From Apostichopus japonicus (taxonomy: Eukaryota > Echinodermata > Holothuroidea > Aspidochirotida > Stichopodidae), in contig NC_092561.1 in the NCBI RefSeq assembly GCF_037975245.1, positions 20,437,008-20,501,007 of the forward strand: a stretch of 64,000 nt of DNA, in the 5' to 3' direction. The translations under genes were made by a program, and so were the position numbers. Positions within the stretch are counted from its first letter, which is position 1. Each line of letters begins with the position of its first letter. The notes beneath the pieces are model-generated. The model searched no databases. It had not been told where the DNA came from and worked only from the letters and a program-made list of their open reading frames with translations. Below, piece by piece: positions 25,028-36,479 of this stretch.

Positions 25028-28000
25028 ATGTATATGTTTGGTGTTCTCGTATGGCTTTCTTTGAACTTCCTCCGTTGTGTAATGTGCATGAGCCAGTGTG
25101 TGTATTCTCCTTATGGGACTGAAGAAACAACGGCAGCCATCGGTCAAACTGCTATCTTCGTATGCGGGCAAACGACAGGTTGCCCGAGTTACGTTTGGCG
25201 AATCTATCCACAAAATAGTGGAGGCATTTCCGTTTCGGAAGGTGCTACCAACACCGTGTATAACGTACACCACGAGACAACACCCAGTGGATCAAATGTT
25301 CTCCGTGTTAATAGTATAGATGAGAACTCACCCACATTTTATCAATGTATTTGTAGATACCCCACCACAACAGCAATCGCATTTGCATGTCAACAACTGA
25401 CAGTAACAACTTTCTGCCAAGTTCAAATCCTTGTTGACAGCCGTTTAGAGGTAAGATTTTACTACTACTACTACCATTACTACTACTACTGCTACTTAAG
25501 AACAAGCTATTTTGTGCGTAATTTTTCCCTTTCGGGTATCATCATACACAAGTAGTGATATGAGAAGATGTTATTTCTTGTTATTAAACTAGTGCGGTTC
25601 GATTCCGTTCATGCGGTGCATTAAGTAAGGCATTTCGCTTGAAGTGCCTCTTCATTATTTATAGTGTAAATGTACATACACCTAAATTTAATTTGTTTAA
25701 GAATACAATGGTTCCTATTGATTTCCATATGTGGAGTAGAAATATTTAATCTGATATATGTTTATTTCTTCGATAGACAATATATTAATATTATTATTAT
25801 TATTATAATATTTTATTTCATTTGAAGACGTTCAACGCAAGTAATGTTGGTCCTATGGAAATGTCCTTATTCAGTGTTACAGAGGGTGAGCATGTAGCAG
25901 TAACATGTGCAGAGACGAGTACATTCAAAACAAACTGTTCTAATATCGGTAGGTGAAAAGACCTTATTAAAGGTTCCAAATTGTGATGTTTATATTGTAC
26001 TTGTATAATTGCCAATGGTGCAGTTTAACAGAGAACACAATCACATGATGGTGATTAAATCAGATTATAACAAAATACCAAACATCCAAGTTGTATTGAT
26101 ATCTCAAAGTTATAGATGCATTAGAACTTGCTACATCTTGGTGGTAGCAAATCCTTCCAATGCAGGAAAGATGCTACTCCTGGAAACGTATTACGTCGCG
26201 GGAGATCATGAATATCTCACCAGTAACGTGGACATTATTGATCAATCTCACAGGGTTTCATTTGACTCATATATATATAAATATATATATATATATAGCA
26301 AATATTAATGGTGTGGAGCCGAAGAAATGTATTTCCTTCAGTAATGTATATCTAGCTGAATCGAATCAGGCATGATCTCATCTCTGGTGGAGAGACGAGA
26401 AGTCGCAAATTATGTTTGAGTATTATATTATAGTGTCATGAAAATTGCCGTACATCTTAATTATTTTCGACATTATGTTATCTGTAAACGTTTGATTACA
26501 CAATTTACAAACTCGGTTGATAACGTCTAAGAAACGCTTAACGTCATTGACTAACTGATCCAAATCTCAAAAAATTTGTCTAAAAGAATGTGGACATTTA
26601 CAAATAGCAGATATTTATAAAATCTGGGGTATGATATGACAATACAAAAAACAGAGTTTAGTTAACGAACCACGACACCCGTCTTGATAGCTATTATTTT
26701 CATTCTTGATATAAAAGAAGTTAAATTAATTCATTGTTACTTTAAATCATCCTATCTCATAATAGGCCACACACAAATCTAACTGTCGTTGTTGTTACAT
26801 TGCTTTCCATTGAAACAATTACGTTCAACCTTAAGTTTGAGGCGACATTTAAAACTTGTTGAATTACGGTAATTGTTAAGGCTTTGTCATCAGTTCATTT
26901 TCCATTTCAAAAAGAACTCTTGGGGTACCTTATAGTTTGTGTAGTTATAATAGCAGTGATTACTGTATCACGCACGTAACAAACACGGAAGGAAATATGA
27001 ATCTGAGGATTCTATCAATGACTTTCCTTTCACAAGTTTTTTTTCGCCGGATATTTAGTCGATATGCAAGGGTAGACATCATTATTCTGTATGGTGTTCC
27101 GTTCATAAGTGTTTATAGTAACTATATACACCTATTGTTCAGTTAGGCATTTAATATTGTTATAAGGACATGTAATACACTTACTCTGTTCAATGTTGGC
27201 AGTCTTTATGTAAGACTATGTAATCTTCTTTTCTACCATTTAACCTGCAGTATGTATTTGTTGTTACTATGACTATAGCTATAACTGCCATGTTGTGTCA
27301 CAGATGCGTCGACGTTGCCCAGTAGTATTGAGATACAAACTAAGCTTAACAAATGACACATATTCAATCTTCATCAAGATGATACAACTCGGTGCATTTT
27401 CTGTCCTGGTTTGAATCCGGTTTCCAGGCATACTTTGTTTTAAGGGGGGGGGGGGGGGGATGAGGGGCTCTTTCATTTTCCCAGCCAATTAATAATTCAG
27501 TTATTAATCATTTTGTCTTTCTAATTTTGCTATGTCTGAGTGAAACTGCTCTCTAAGAACACCATGGCTTTCCTGTTTCGATAGATAATAATGTACGATT
27601 TGTTTATCTATTCGAGGTTCATCGAATTTTACAATATCAAGATCCCAACAGAATTGCTTGTTCGAGTGTCTTTACCGTGAAATATGCACTGCAGGGGTTA
27701 TCGTAAACGTTTTGCACCGTGATGATACGACCACAATAGCATCAACGGATTACAGTGCATCAGTGACTGCAGTCACGTATAACAGCACATCATCATTGAC
27801 GTATCGAGATACCGATTCGAAGGCAGTGACGTCTGGAGGTATTTATCTTCCATTCTTGGTTGGTCTCTTATTAGCAGCTTTAACTGTTTTAATTATTGTT
27901 GTCGTTGTATGCGTCTACATTGGTTATTACAAAAGTAATCGAAAAACAAAATCAATACCCAGGGATAATTCGATGATTCCCGCATCAATAGAGACAGCGA

Positions 28001-28128
28001 TTCCAACGTATGCATCCGTTGACAAGGTACGTCATATAAATTTGACACCAGAAAAGAATATTTTCGAGCTGGATGAACCAGCAGTTTGTGTAGCAAAAGA
28101 AGGTAATACCGAACACAGTGTAGTTTAG
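25028..28128 (+). CDS. IgR2: Ig-domain receptor with a shortened family A tail (hybrid locus)
   Basis: Model: exon 1 25028-25450, exon 2 25828-25948, exon 3 27617-28128; 351 residues, exons 1 and 2 the same lengths as in IgR1 (423 and 121 bases). Leader MYMFGVLVWLSLNFLRC. The V domain has FVC, YVWRIY and FYQC, plus the extra cysteines shared with IgR1. Exon 3 encodes the rest of the second domain (NCLFECLYREIC), the stalk, the membrane helix (LLLAALTVLIIVVVVCVYIG) and one YxxV motif, IPTYASV. The tail stops after EHSVV, where IgR1 continues for about 70 more residues with two more motifs. From the stop onward the DNA is family B sequence, so the end was replaced by recombination. Whether a functional inhibitory tail remains is doubtful, since the remaining motif has P at -2. 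An alternative product using the exon at 28438-28918 is conceivable but unproven. Confidence 0.78.
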
Positions 28129-30470
28129 TGACTGCTTCTACTTCAGCAATAATTGAAAAGAAACACATAACAATAAAATGTTGGACACTATAGTCATGAT
28201 CGCCTACTGAAGAAATATATATAGAATACATATATTATTTCTATGGAAAACAAATAATTATTCGTTGATTAAGCTCACATACTATGACTTTTGCTTGATA
28301 AGCATCTAAGGCCAATGGAAAGAACCAAGTGAGTAGATAAAGATTATAGAATATTTTCTAATACCTGTGTTTGACGATTGGTATCCTAATACAGTTTAGC
28401 CTTGAAATAGTTAGCTGAATATTTCTTAATTTTTAAGATACCTTAATGGCATTGTCTTTATTGTTTTCTTTATTTTTCATGGTCCATTGGCATTCGCTAC
28501 ACCCTCCCTCAACGGCAATCACCAACAACTAACAGCGTGTAACTGTATTCCGGTCGAGGCTGTTCTTCTAGTATCAGTATCAATCCTGGTGCTTGTCGTT
28601 GGCGCTCTATTAATATATATCCGATATTTGAAGACTAATGGATTTCCTAAACCAGTTTCAACGAATAAAGCAATCTTTTTACAACCAGTCGATGGACCGG
28701 TTTCTACATATGTTAATGCTGACGCGGGAAAAACAGCAACGTGTCATACTTGCGTACCTAATGCTGAAGTCATGGTCTCACCAATGAGCATTAGAGACAA
28801 CCACGAAACGAATTGTTCAGCATCTAAACGTAATGTTCCAAACTGTGACGCGTCCGGCTACGAAATCCCTAAAAATATGGATTGTATGAATGAAATAAAG
28901 TATGAAACAATAAATTGAGGAGGAACAAAATTGTCATCAAGCCAAGCGATCGAAATCAACGAATGCTGCTATGAGCGCTACAAATTAAAATGATTATTGA
29001 GTCTGATATCAATTATAAAAATGTATCATTTGTTATGGTTTATGTACAAAGCATTAAGCTGAGTTATGCTCACGGAAAAAGTAAAATACGACAGGACTGT
29101 TTTAATCTATTTAATTTCAACGGATTGCCTGTGGTCTTACATTTTTAGGTTTATGAAAAAGTCATTGTAGATTTCGTGAATCATGTCCATGCAAAAGATC
29201 AGTTCTCACGGTAACATCGTTGCTGCCCCTTACTAATGAACACATGTAATACGTACTGTTGGTAATTCGTGACGGATCATCATTCGAAATCCACATAACG
29301 ATATAAAGTCGCTGAGACTAAGTCAACATACAAAAATAAGGTACACTTGCATCAACATTCGAATATAAACAATGCTTTGACAGTGAATAAACATCAGGAT
29401 ATAGCTCTATATATACTAAGCAATCTAAGCCTCTTACGTATTTTTAAGTTAGACTTTGAGTTTCACGTCGTATTCTAGCGTACGTCAACTTGGATAAAAT
29501 GAGCGCGATGCTAGCCAATACTTGACGTTTTTTTGTATCAAATTGTATGATGTAGAAGTAGGTAAGACACCAATGCCAACAGACTCGCATCAGGCAAAAA
29601 TTAGAATAGCATATATTATATGTAATTGTTAGAGATTATAACTTGACGAAAATCTTCAGCATAATTTAGGAAGTTCACATTTCAAGTCAAGAACAATTGT
29701 TCACATGGCAAACATTACGGTCACAGAGTATGAAGCTCAGAACATTGATTCAGAGGATACATACCTTATTTTAAGGATAAGGAAGAAAACATTGTATAAT
29801 ATTCCGTATACAAAATTGGAACATTTTGAAATTTATTTCACTAACGAACTAAACCAACAATAAACGTTTTTCTTTATATGCTTCGAGTAAATGTTTCCAT
29901 TGCATCGAGGAAGCAGTTGCTTTCAATTGGAACTCGATTGAAAAAATAAACGTTCGCATAGTGAAACTAAATCATGTCGCATGTAAACAGTTCCCCGTGA
30001 CACTGGAAGACTAAATATATAGGTCAATGAATGAATTTAAAGGGCATGAAAAGGGTTTTGTTTTAAAGTGCTTGCGGTGTTTTAACATCCATCGTTACAA
30101 AACGTTAATTCTCTAAGCAAACTAATGTTACTCTACAGCAGAGTTTTTGGGTTAAACTTCATTGATGTTTTATAATGTTACTGTCGTGATCAGTAAGTTG
30201 AAAATAAAATTTTGGCAATGTGTTTCATAGAAATAACGATGACATGATTTTCACCGTACAATATGTTCTTGTTTCCTTTGCACAGTGCATATAAATTGTA
30301 ATTAATAAAAGAAAACATTTGTAATATAAATTGTCTTGCACTGACTGATATTAAGGAATTAATAAGTGTTATATACTTTCTTTTAAATGTAAATTCGACA
30401 TTGACATTGATTCATATCCGTATTAAAACTATTAATCTCAACATTAGCAGCTTTCAGAATCACGTTTTTC
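28129..30470. repeat. Family B 3' module, copy 1 (behind IgR2)
   Basis: This matches the 3' parts of IgR3 (from about 39800), IgR4 (from about 51110) and IgR5 (from about 61690): first the end of intron 3 (GACTGCTTCTACTTCAGCAA), then the tail exon, then the 3' flank. The flank runs to about 30470, where the homologous IgR3 flank is at 43170. This copy lacks the CR1/L2-type fragment that sits at about 41910-42905 behind IgR3. Confidence 0.85.
28438..28918 (+). pseudogene. Orphan family B transmembrane/tail exon behind IgR2
   Basis: The frame reads AFATPSLNGNHQQL, a membrane helix (VLLVSVSILVLVVGALLIYI), then a tail with STYVNAD, SGYEIPK and EIKYETIN followed by a stop at 28916-28918. IKYETI fits the ITIM rule, and YVN fits a Grb2-type SH2 site. 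Its 5' boundary is a problem: the IgR4 copy has AG directly before GTCCATTG, but here that place reads CATG. The next AG upstream (TTTTAAG, 28437) would enter in the wrong phase for a phase-1 donor. No family B exon 1-3 precedes it. I therefore call it a probable orphan, though alternative splicing from IgR2 (phase-1 GGAG|GTATTT at 27839) cannot be excluded. Confidence 0.65.
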
Positions 30471-32900
30471 TCTATAGTATGTATATTTCATGCCACAGTT
30501 TAGCAAATGTCACATTACTGTATCAAGTTGTAGACTTGAGAAATACATGTGAATTGTAAATGATTGTATTATATATAGAAAGGAATTACAATATCTCCGA
30601 TACCTCTTTGAAGCTAAGCTGTTGTATATTTACTCCAACGTAAACCATCGCTAGCTGCAATACCTTATGACGACTTCTTCTGATAAGGCTTCCCCGGATA
30701 CCTGTTGTTGTGTTGAAAGCCGTAACGTGTAATATTATCAGGACAATTTTCTAAACATAGCAATAGAAGTTTACCAACTATCTTATCAAGTTTTAAAGTC
30801 AATATTCTTAACAGTACGAACACCGTCACGCATTATAGTAAATCCACTAAACGCACTGAGGTATTAGGGAGAAGGGAACATTATATGTGCATATTTAACA
30901 GAGAGCAAATACTCTACTTCACCTCCGTCAATCTTTTTCCTCAAATGACGGATGTTCTTGTTATATTATTTGTCTTTACTTAGTTGTCGCAATGAGTCTA
31001 TGCATTGTCTCCTTCCAAACGTTTTTACATTGACAATGACAGCTACATTAACAGTCGCAAAATTTGAATATCACTGAAAGCATCAAATGATATGGAAAAA
31101 ACTTTATTGATTAAATTTGTTTTATTTAACTCTTTGACCAAAAATATATTTAGATTAGTATTAAAATATAAATAGGCACGTAGAGATACAGTGGAATTGA
31201 ATTAATATCCATGCATGACGGGCGACGAGAATACGAAAGTAACATATTTTCATTTGAACGTGTGAACATACAATCGAACTGCGAATATGAAGTCAACAAA
31301 TCACTTACATTAAGCATGCACGCAATTTCTTGGCTGGTCAATGCAATGCTTAATTTTTAAAACAGTATAAAGTACTTGTATTGGTATCTATTACCTTATA
31401 TGTAATACGATTATTGTCAGTATGGTTAAACTACAAGTGCTGACGTTTCATTGGAACAAAAGACGTACCACTTTGCCAATATTTATATCTTCAGCGGTGA
31501 TCATAACATTAAAGGCAACTAAGCATAATATTTTTCTGTAAGAGAATTTTTATGGGCAATAGACACAAAGTTTCAAACGAAAGAATCTTCAAGGGTACTC
31601 ATGGGAAACTATTTCGAGATTAACACATGTCAAGTCACATTAATGATATTGTCAATTTGTCAGTTACTTGATACTAACCACCCTGTTTGTAGGAATCGTA
31701 ATTTAGAACAAAATATTTTCAAGCAGCCATATAACAATGGTGTGGTTTTTTATCGCGTGGTAAACCATATCTCGTCGAACTTTGAAGACAAATAAGTAGT
31801 TAAAGATACACACTGATACACTATGATACACGTATGTGACCAAAGTTGATTGCTTCCTGTGTTCATCTCGTATTCAGAAAAAAATGTAATGTTAAAGGCT
31901 GACTGTGATTTTGCATTTATTATTGTCATATTAATTTCGATTCACATTTTACACCACTGATGCATATCTTTTTAATCCTAAGAAAGGGAATTTGGATTGT
32001 ATATCAAAGGCACATGTTAAGTAATCCGTTGTAATTCCGGGATATGCTAAGCAAGATCCAGAGAAGTTGAATAAACCCTGTCGTTTTCTTCTAAACTTTT
32101 GATATATTGTCCTATTTGATAATGATCCTTTGAATGAATGTCGCTTCATTTTGTCAACATATGATATTCTAATTTGACGTTTTGTAGCGCCGTCAGTAGG
32201 CTATCACACTATGAAGATATGGCGAAGAGTCATAACAATTAAAAACAACAGGAAGGAATCAAAATTGATAATTAAATTGTAAAATGAAAATAAAAAATGA
32301 AAATGAAAACACTAAATTCTAACAGGAAGAAGGATAGTTTGTGAAGGGCTTTAATGATCTGTAAGCACAATTTGCTCTACTTCATACTCAACTTCATGAT
32401 ATCAATGCCTTCGATTACCTTTCATTTCGAATGTTAAAACAGATTTGCTTTCATATGAAGAATTTGATGCTGTTTCAAAATAAATATAGCTTCCTGATAT
32501 CGGAAACGGAAATTATTTGTCCAGTGTCAACGTCATTGTGGGAGTTTTTGTTGCTTATGGAACATAATATTGTTCAGCCTAACGTTAGTAAAGTTAACGT
32601 TAGTAGTACAGTGTCGCTTTGCATGCTAAGTAAAATTATAAAATTCTAGGCTACTGTATGTAATAACAAAATATGTTGATTAGTTTCCTGAGGTTTCAGG
32701 AGCCTGTAAGCTGGTCACCATGGTATCCGTTATATAATATAACTCTCTGCCGCCGTGTTATCATCGGAGTGGTCTTGGGGGCATGTTGCGTATCTTTGTT
32801 ATAAACTACATACTTCAGTAAGACTGAAAAGAAACACACACATGCAACTCGTAGCGGTTGGGTGTAATTACAATGTCCAACTTACTAATTATATGTTAAA
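30471..32900. other. No gene seen
   Basis: AT-rich sequence without recognisable domains on either strand. Short frames (such as 31150-31341 minus and 31601-31795 plus) show no motif and no splice context that I would defend. Confidence 0.5.
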
Positions 32901-32934
32901 CAGGATTCAAAGCTAGGTTACAATAATGCTACCC

Positions 32935-33865
32935 GTTCTTTACTTACCTTTTTTACTTACTTTTGGCGATCATATTTTGAGAAGTTTAGCATCTTATTAT
33001 GAAGCGAAGGGAATCGACCAAATAAATAGAAACAATATTTCACTTTACATGTTTATAATCATTTCATTTTCCATTCAAACACCAGATCTAATAATTTACT
33101 TATGCTTGTTTCCGAAAATTATGATGCCGCATCATTGCATAATAGTGCGTATATCATACACTGACGGCTTTCCACAAGTCAGTCCTGTTCATTTATTGCT
33201 GTAGCATAATAATTTAATGACGTGCACCAACGCCATTTTTTGCTTAATCGAATAGTTAGCACACGATAGGACGGTGGCTACACGTAGAGACTACGTGTCC
33301 TTGAATTTTCTTGAAGTGAGTTTTGTTTTCTTACACATTTTCTTTGGTGTACACAAATAACGATACATTAATATATGAAAATACTGTCTTACGCTAGACT
33401 ATCATACCGATGAAACCCTAAAGGTATTTACTCGCATGATGATATAGCGCACAATTCGAGACGATCTTTCTGTTTCGATGGAGCGATGAATGCATCGACA
33501 TTGTGATTCTGTAATGCTGATGTTAAAATTGTTTCACTTTAACACATGGACCACTTAATTGTATATATAGACCACGAGAGAAACATTTAATATATCTATG
33601 TTATATTGTTCAGTCACAATTCATTCATGCCATGAACTCTTTTTATGTAAATACAATTTTGTCTAATTTTAGGTCAGGGTTTGTTCGGAAAGAAATATCA
33701 GTAAGATTTCCCAACACATCTGCACAAATTGTATGTCTACGATTATCACTGTTTCGACGAGAACCCGCACATTATCCTCCTTTGCGCGTATAAAGGTGCA
33801 TTATCAATGGTAGATTTCCTGGCTTGATGGAAACATCTTTATTGACTTATTATGTATATATAGGG
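32935..33865 (+). pseudogene. Relic of an IgR4-like gene lacking its V exon
   Basis: 32935-33575 aligns with the IgR4 upstream flank (48640-49262). At 33573-33610 the IgR4 start region is recognisable, but the ATATGAATAT start context has become ATATATCTAT. The Ig exon is then missing. 33715-33860 aligns with the end of IgR4 intron 1 and its exon 2 (TGTCTACGATTAT..., AATGGTAGATTTCCTGG, GGAAACATCTTTATTGAC; compare 50105-50225). The V-domain exon was therefore deleted and the remainder has decayed. Confidence 0.6.
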
Positions 33866-34398
33866 TATCATCAGTACATATAAATCATTACATCAACCAT
33901 ATCGAATTCGATAACCTCACAGTGCTTCGAAAGCCTATAGCAGTCACAGTTAATTCATCGTAGCATCATAGATGGATATTCTGCCCATACGGCGTTATTA
34001 GTTCATTAGATTAACCAATACTAGAGTGATCACAGATATTCAAGATATAACTTGTCCAACTGAAGTATAGATAGCCCAAGCAGAGAAGCAAACAAGAGAT
34101 ATATTAAAAAAAAAAAATTTAAGTTCGTTCACTTTTCTTCTTTGTAACTTGAATGCTTTAGTTCACATGTTCGAGTGATAGCATTTTGTTGTTATACCAC
34201 TGGATGTCCATAGCGACGGAATATATAGTTGCAAAACTCTCAGATGTTTACATTGGATTGTTTGATACTGACCTGGAAAGTGAAATATTCAAAGATATTT
34301 ATGAATTCATTTAAAGCGTCTATACATATAGATTCATTATTGGTTCATAAGTCATGTAACCGCAAAATTACTGCTACTGAGTTCTCCAAGAACTAGCG

Positions 34399-34804
34399 AT
34401 GTTTAATTCCATCTTTCTAGGGTCTTTCTCTTTCCTTCACATATTTCTGTGCATAAACAGTATTTGTAACCAATGTTTTCACAATCAAACTACAATGCAG
34501 TAGTAGGTCAAAATGTAACAAGCTACTGTTCGTTTTGGCCAGGCTTTCCGAGGAATGTCTGGCGGATCTATTTTGACAATACCAACTACGATGACATCTT
34601 GGAAAGTTATTGCAATGACGAAAATAAGGCATGTCCGAAAAAGGCCCTAAATGGACAAAACGTTCTTCTTTTAACTGACGTAGCTGGTAATACACCGGAA
34701 TATTATCAATGTGTATATGTGCGTTTCAAGTTCCTATCACTTTTGCTCGTAACAATTTCATCGTTGTGTGCGAGAGTAAGGACGTTTACAAAGAAAGTTT
34801 GATG
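34399..34804 (+). pseudogene. Broken V-type Ig exon, IgR4-like
   Basis: The exon starts with an intact leader (MFNSIFLGSFSFLHIFLCIN) at the ATG at 34399 and ends at a GATG|GTAAGA donor (34805), as in IgR3 and IgR4. Two frameshifts break it: one near 34465-34475, after the leader, and one near 34700-34715, in the F-strand (YYQC). Between them the V domain is clear: VVGQNVTSYC, NVWRIYFDN, a C-x6-C loop (CNDENKAC) and LLLTDVAGNTPEYYQC. The cysteine before the tryptophan is replaced (GFPRNVW instead of GCPRYVW in IgR4). No exon 2, 3 or tail was found in the following 2 kb. Confidence 0.75.
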
Positions 34805-36470
34805 GTAAGATTATGTATGTATATCGGTAAAAACATGCATTGCAAACGAAAAGACTTAAATTACACGATTTTAGGTGTGGGAGTAGCGAGAAGCGAAGTC
34901 AGGTGTCGTTGGAAAATGTTCCTCATATTTATCATTATAAAAGCACCTTAAGGATAAACTGTGCTTATTGACTTTATGGAAAATCCCAAAACTTGCATAA
35001 GAATTTTAGAAACATTATTTTAAAAAGTTTACTTGCTAGAATGCATCACTAGCTGGATACTATCTACTAAGTTAGATTGTTCTTTGATTTGTAATACTGT
35101 AATATTTCGAAAATTTAGTATAGACCAAACTAAACAACCTGCGACGAATGGGATCTGAACCGACTATTTAATCACATTATAATTTGTGTCCCACAAATCC
35201 ATTGAGGTTGATTGCTGTAATTTGCGTTTACAAACCACTTGCTATAGATTTCTTTCATCTCTTTAGAGATTCCTGTGAACTTACGTGTCAACATATTACA
35301 TTGATCCCTAATACTTTGTCTCTCACACTTTGTGGAAACAAATATTTGTGAAGAAACCATCTGGAAATGTAGCGTAAATATGACAGATTGACATCGTTTT
35401 AGGGTCATTGTTATCACCAAAATGATGCAGTCACCATAAAATTCATAACAATAGAATGTTCATTAATAAATAACTTAAATGTTTCCCAAATATTCGGAGG
35501 AATGCACCAAAGGGTGTAAAAGCATGCACTGACATGTTTTAAAAATAAAGAGTTAAGAACAACTGGTTCTCTTTTTCTAAGCCACCTTCTCTAGACGCGA
35601 CCGCTTCGAGGCCTTAGAGTTTTATAAACTCAATCTGTACTATAAGTATAAAGATGTAAGGATCTGCAGTTACCGGTCATGATAAATTATAAACCATTTT
35701 ATATGATGACATGCAATTTCTCTGTGCTTTGCCTGATCACGACATTATATAATGTGAATAATACGTTTCAACTTTTTGATTTCTTTTTCAAGATTCATCT
35801 GTGACACGATTCATATATATACCATATGTATTCTAAATTTGAAAATTGTGGCTTCACTACAGCAAACCCTACTACTACGTTCTTCAATTTTTTACAAAAA
35901 GTTGCAACAATTCAACCAAACGTTGGCAAAGGACATCCCAAAGATTAGGCTTCCCGTTAGCAACTGTTCACGACAAGTCTAATCGTTTTGTGTTCAACTT
36001 AAATGTGTTATAAAATAACGCCGCCTGAAGAGGAAAGTATATTCATCAAGTTCGTTACCCATTTTGTCGGAGACACCTATATTTCAGTGAGTTATATTGG
36101 TACCGGATAACGCAAAATTACTCATAAAAGACAGGCGCAGATCCATGAATCCACAACTAGGGGCGGTGTATATCTCGTTTTTTTTCTCCTTCTTTTAGCA
36201 TTGCCACCAACAGAGCACAATGTTAAGCGTTTGTCAAAATATCCTTGTACCTATCGAGAGGATGGAAAACTGCCAAGAATCATCGTTTCATATTGGGTTT
36301 CCCTTTAAATGTTTTTCATTCCTTTTGAAATTAGTTTTGAAGTTCAACTACTTCCTTGTACTTCTAGGTGCTTCTATCTTATAATATGATGCATGATCAT
36401 AGCTTAATAGTGTAGATAATGTAGAGAAGGTGCTAATATCTTCTCAACTGCTGCAGTATAGAAATGTCCT
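34805..36470. other. No gene seen
   Basis: This lies between the broken V exon and the IgR3 upstream flank. A TTTTTCAAG|ATTCATC stretch at about 35786-35800 resembles a family B exon 3 acceptor, but the following frame does not continue as exon 3. The rest has no coding features that I can support. Confidence 0.45.
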
Positions 36471-36479
36471 GCTGAAATA

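Noticed and set aside
35776-35982. Candidate exon 3 of the broken V gene at 34399
   Set aside because: The acceptor resembles family B exon 3 (TTCAAG|ATTCATC), but the following residues lack the C...C...NVL pattern of that exon.
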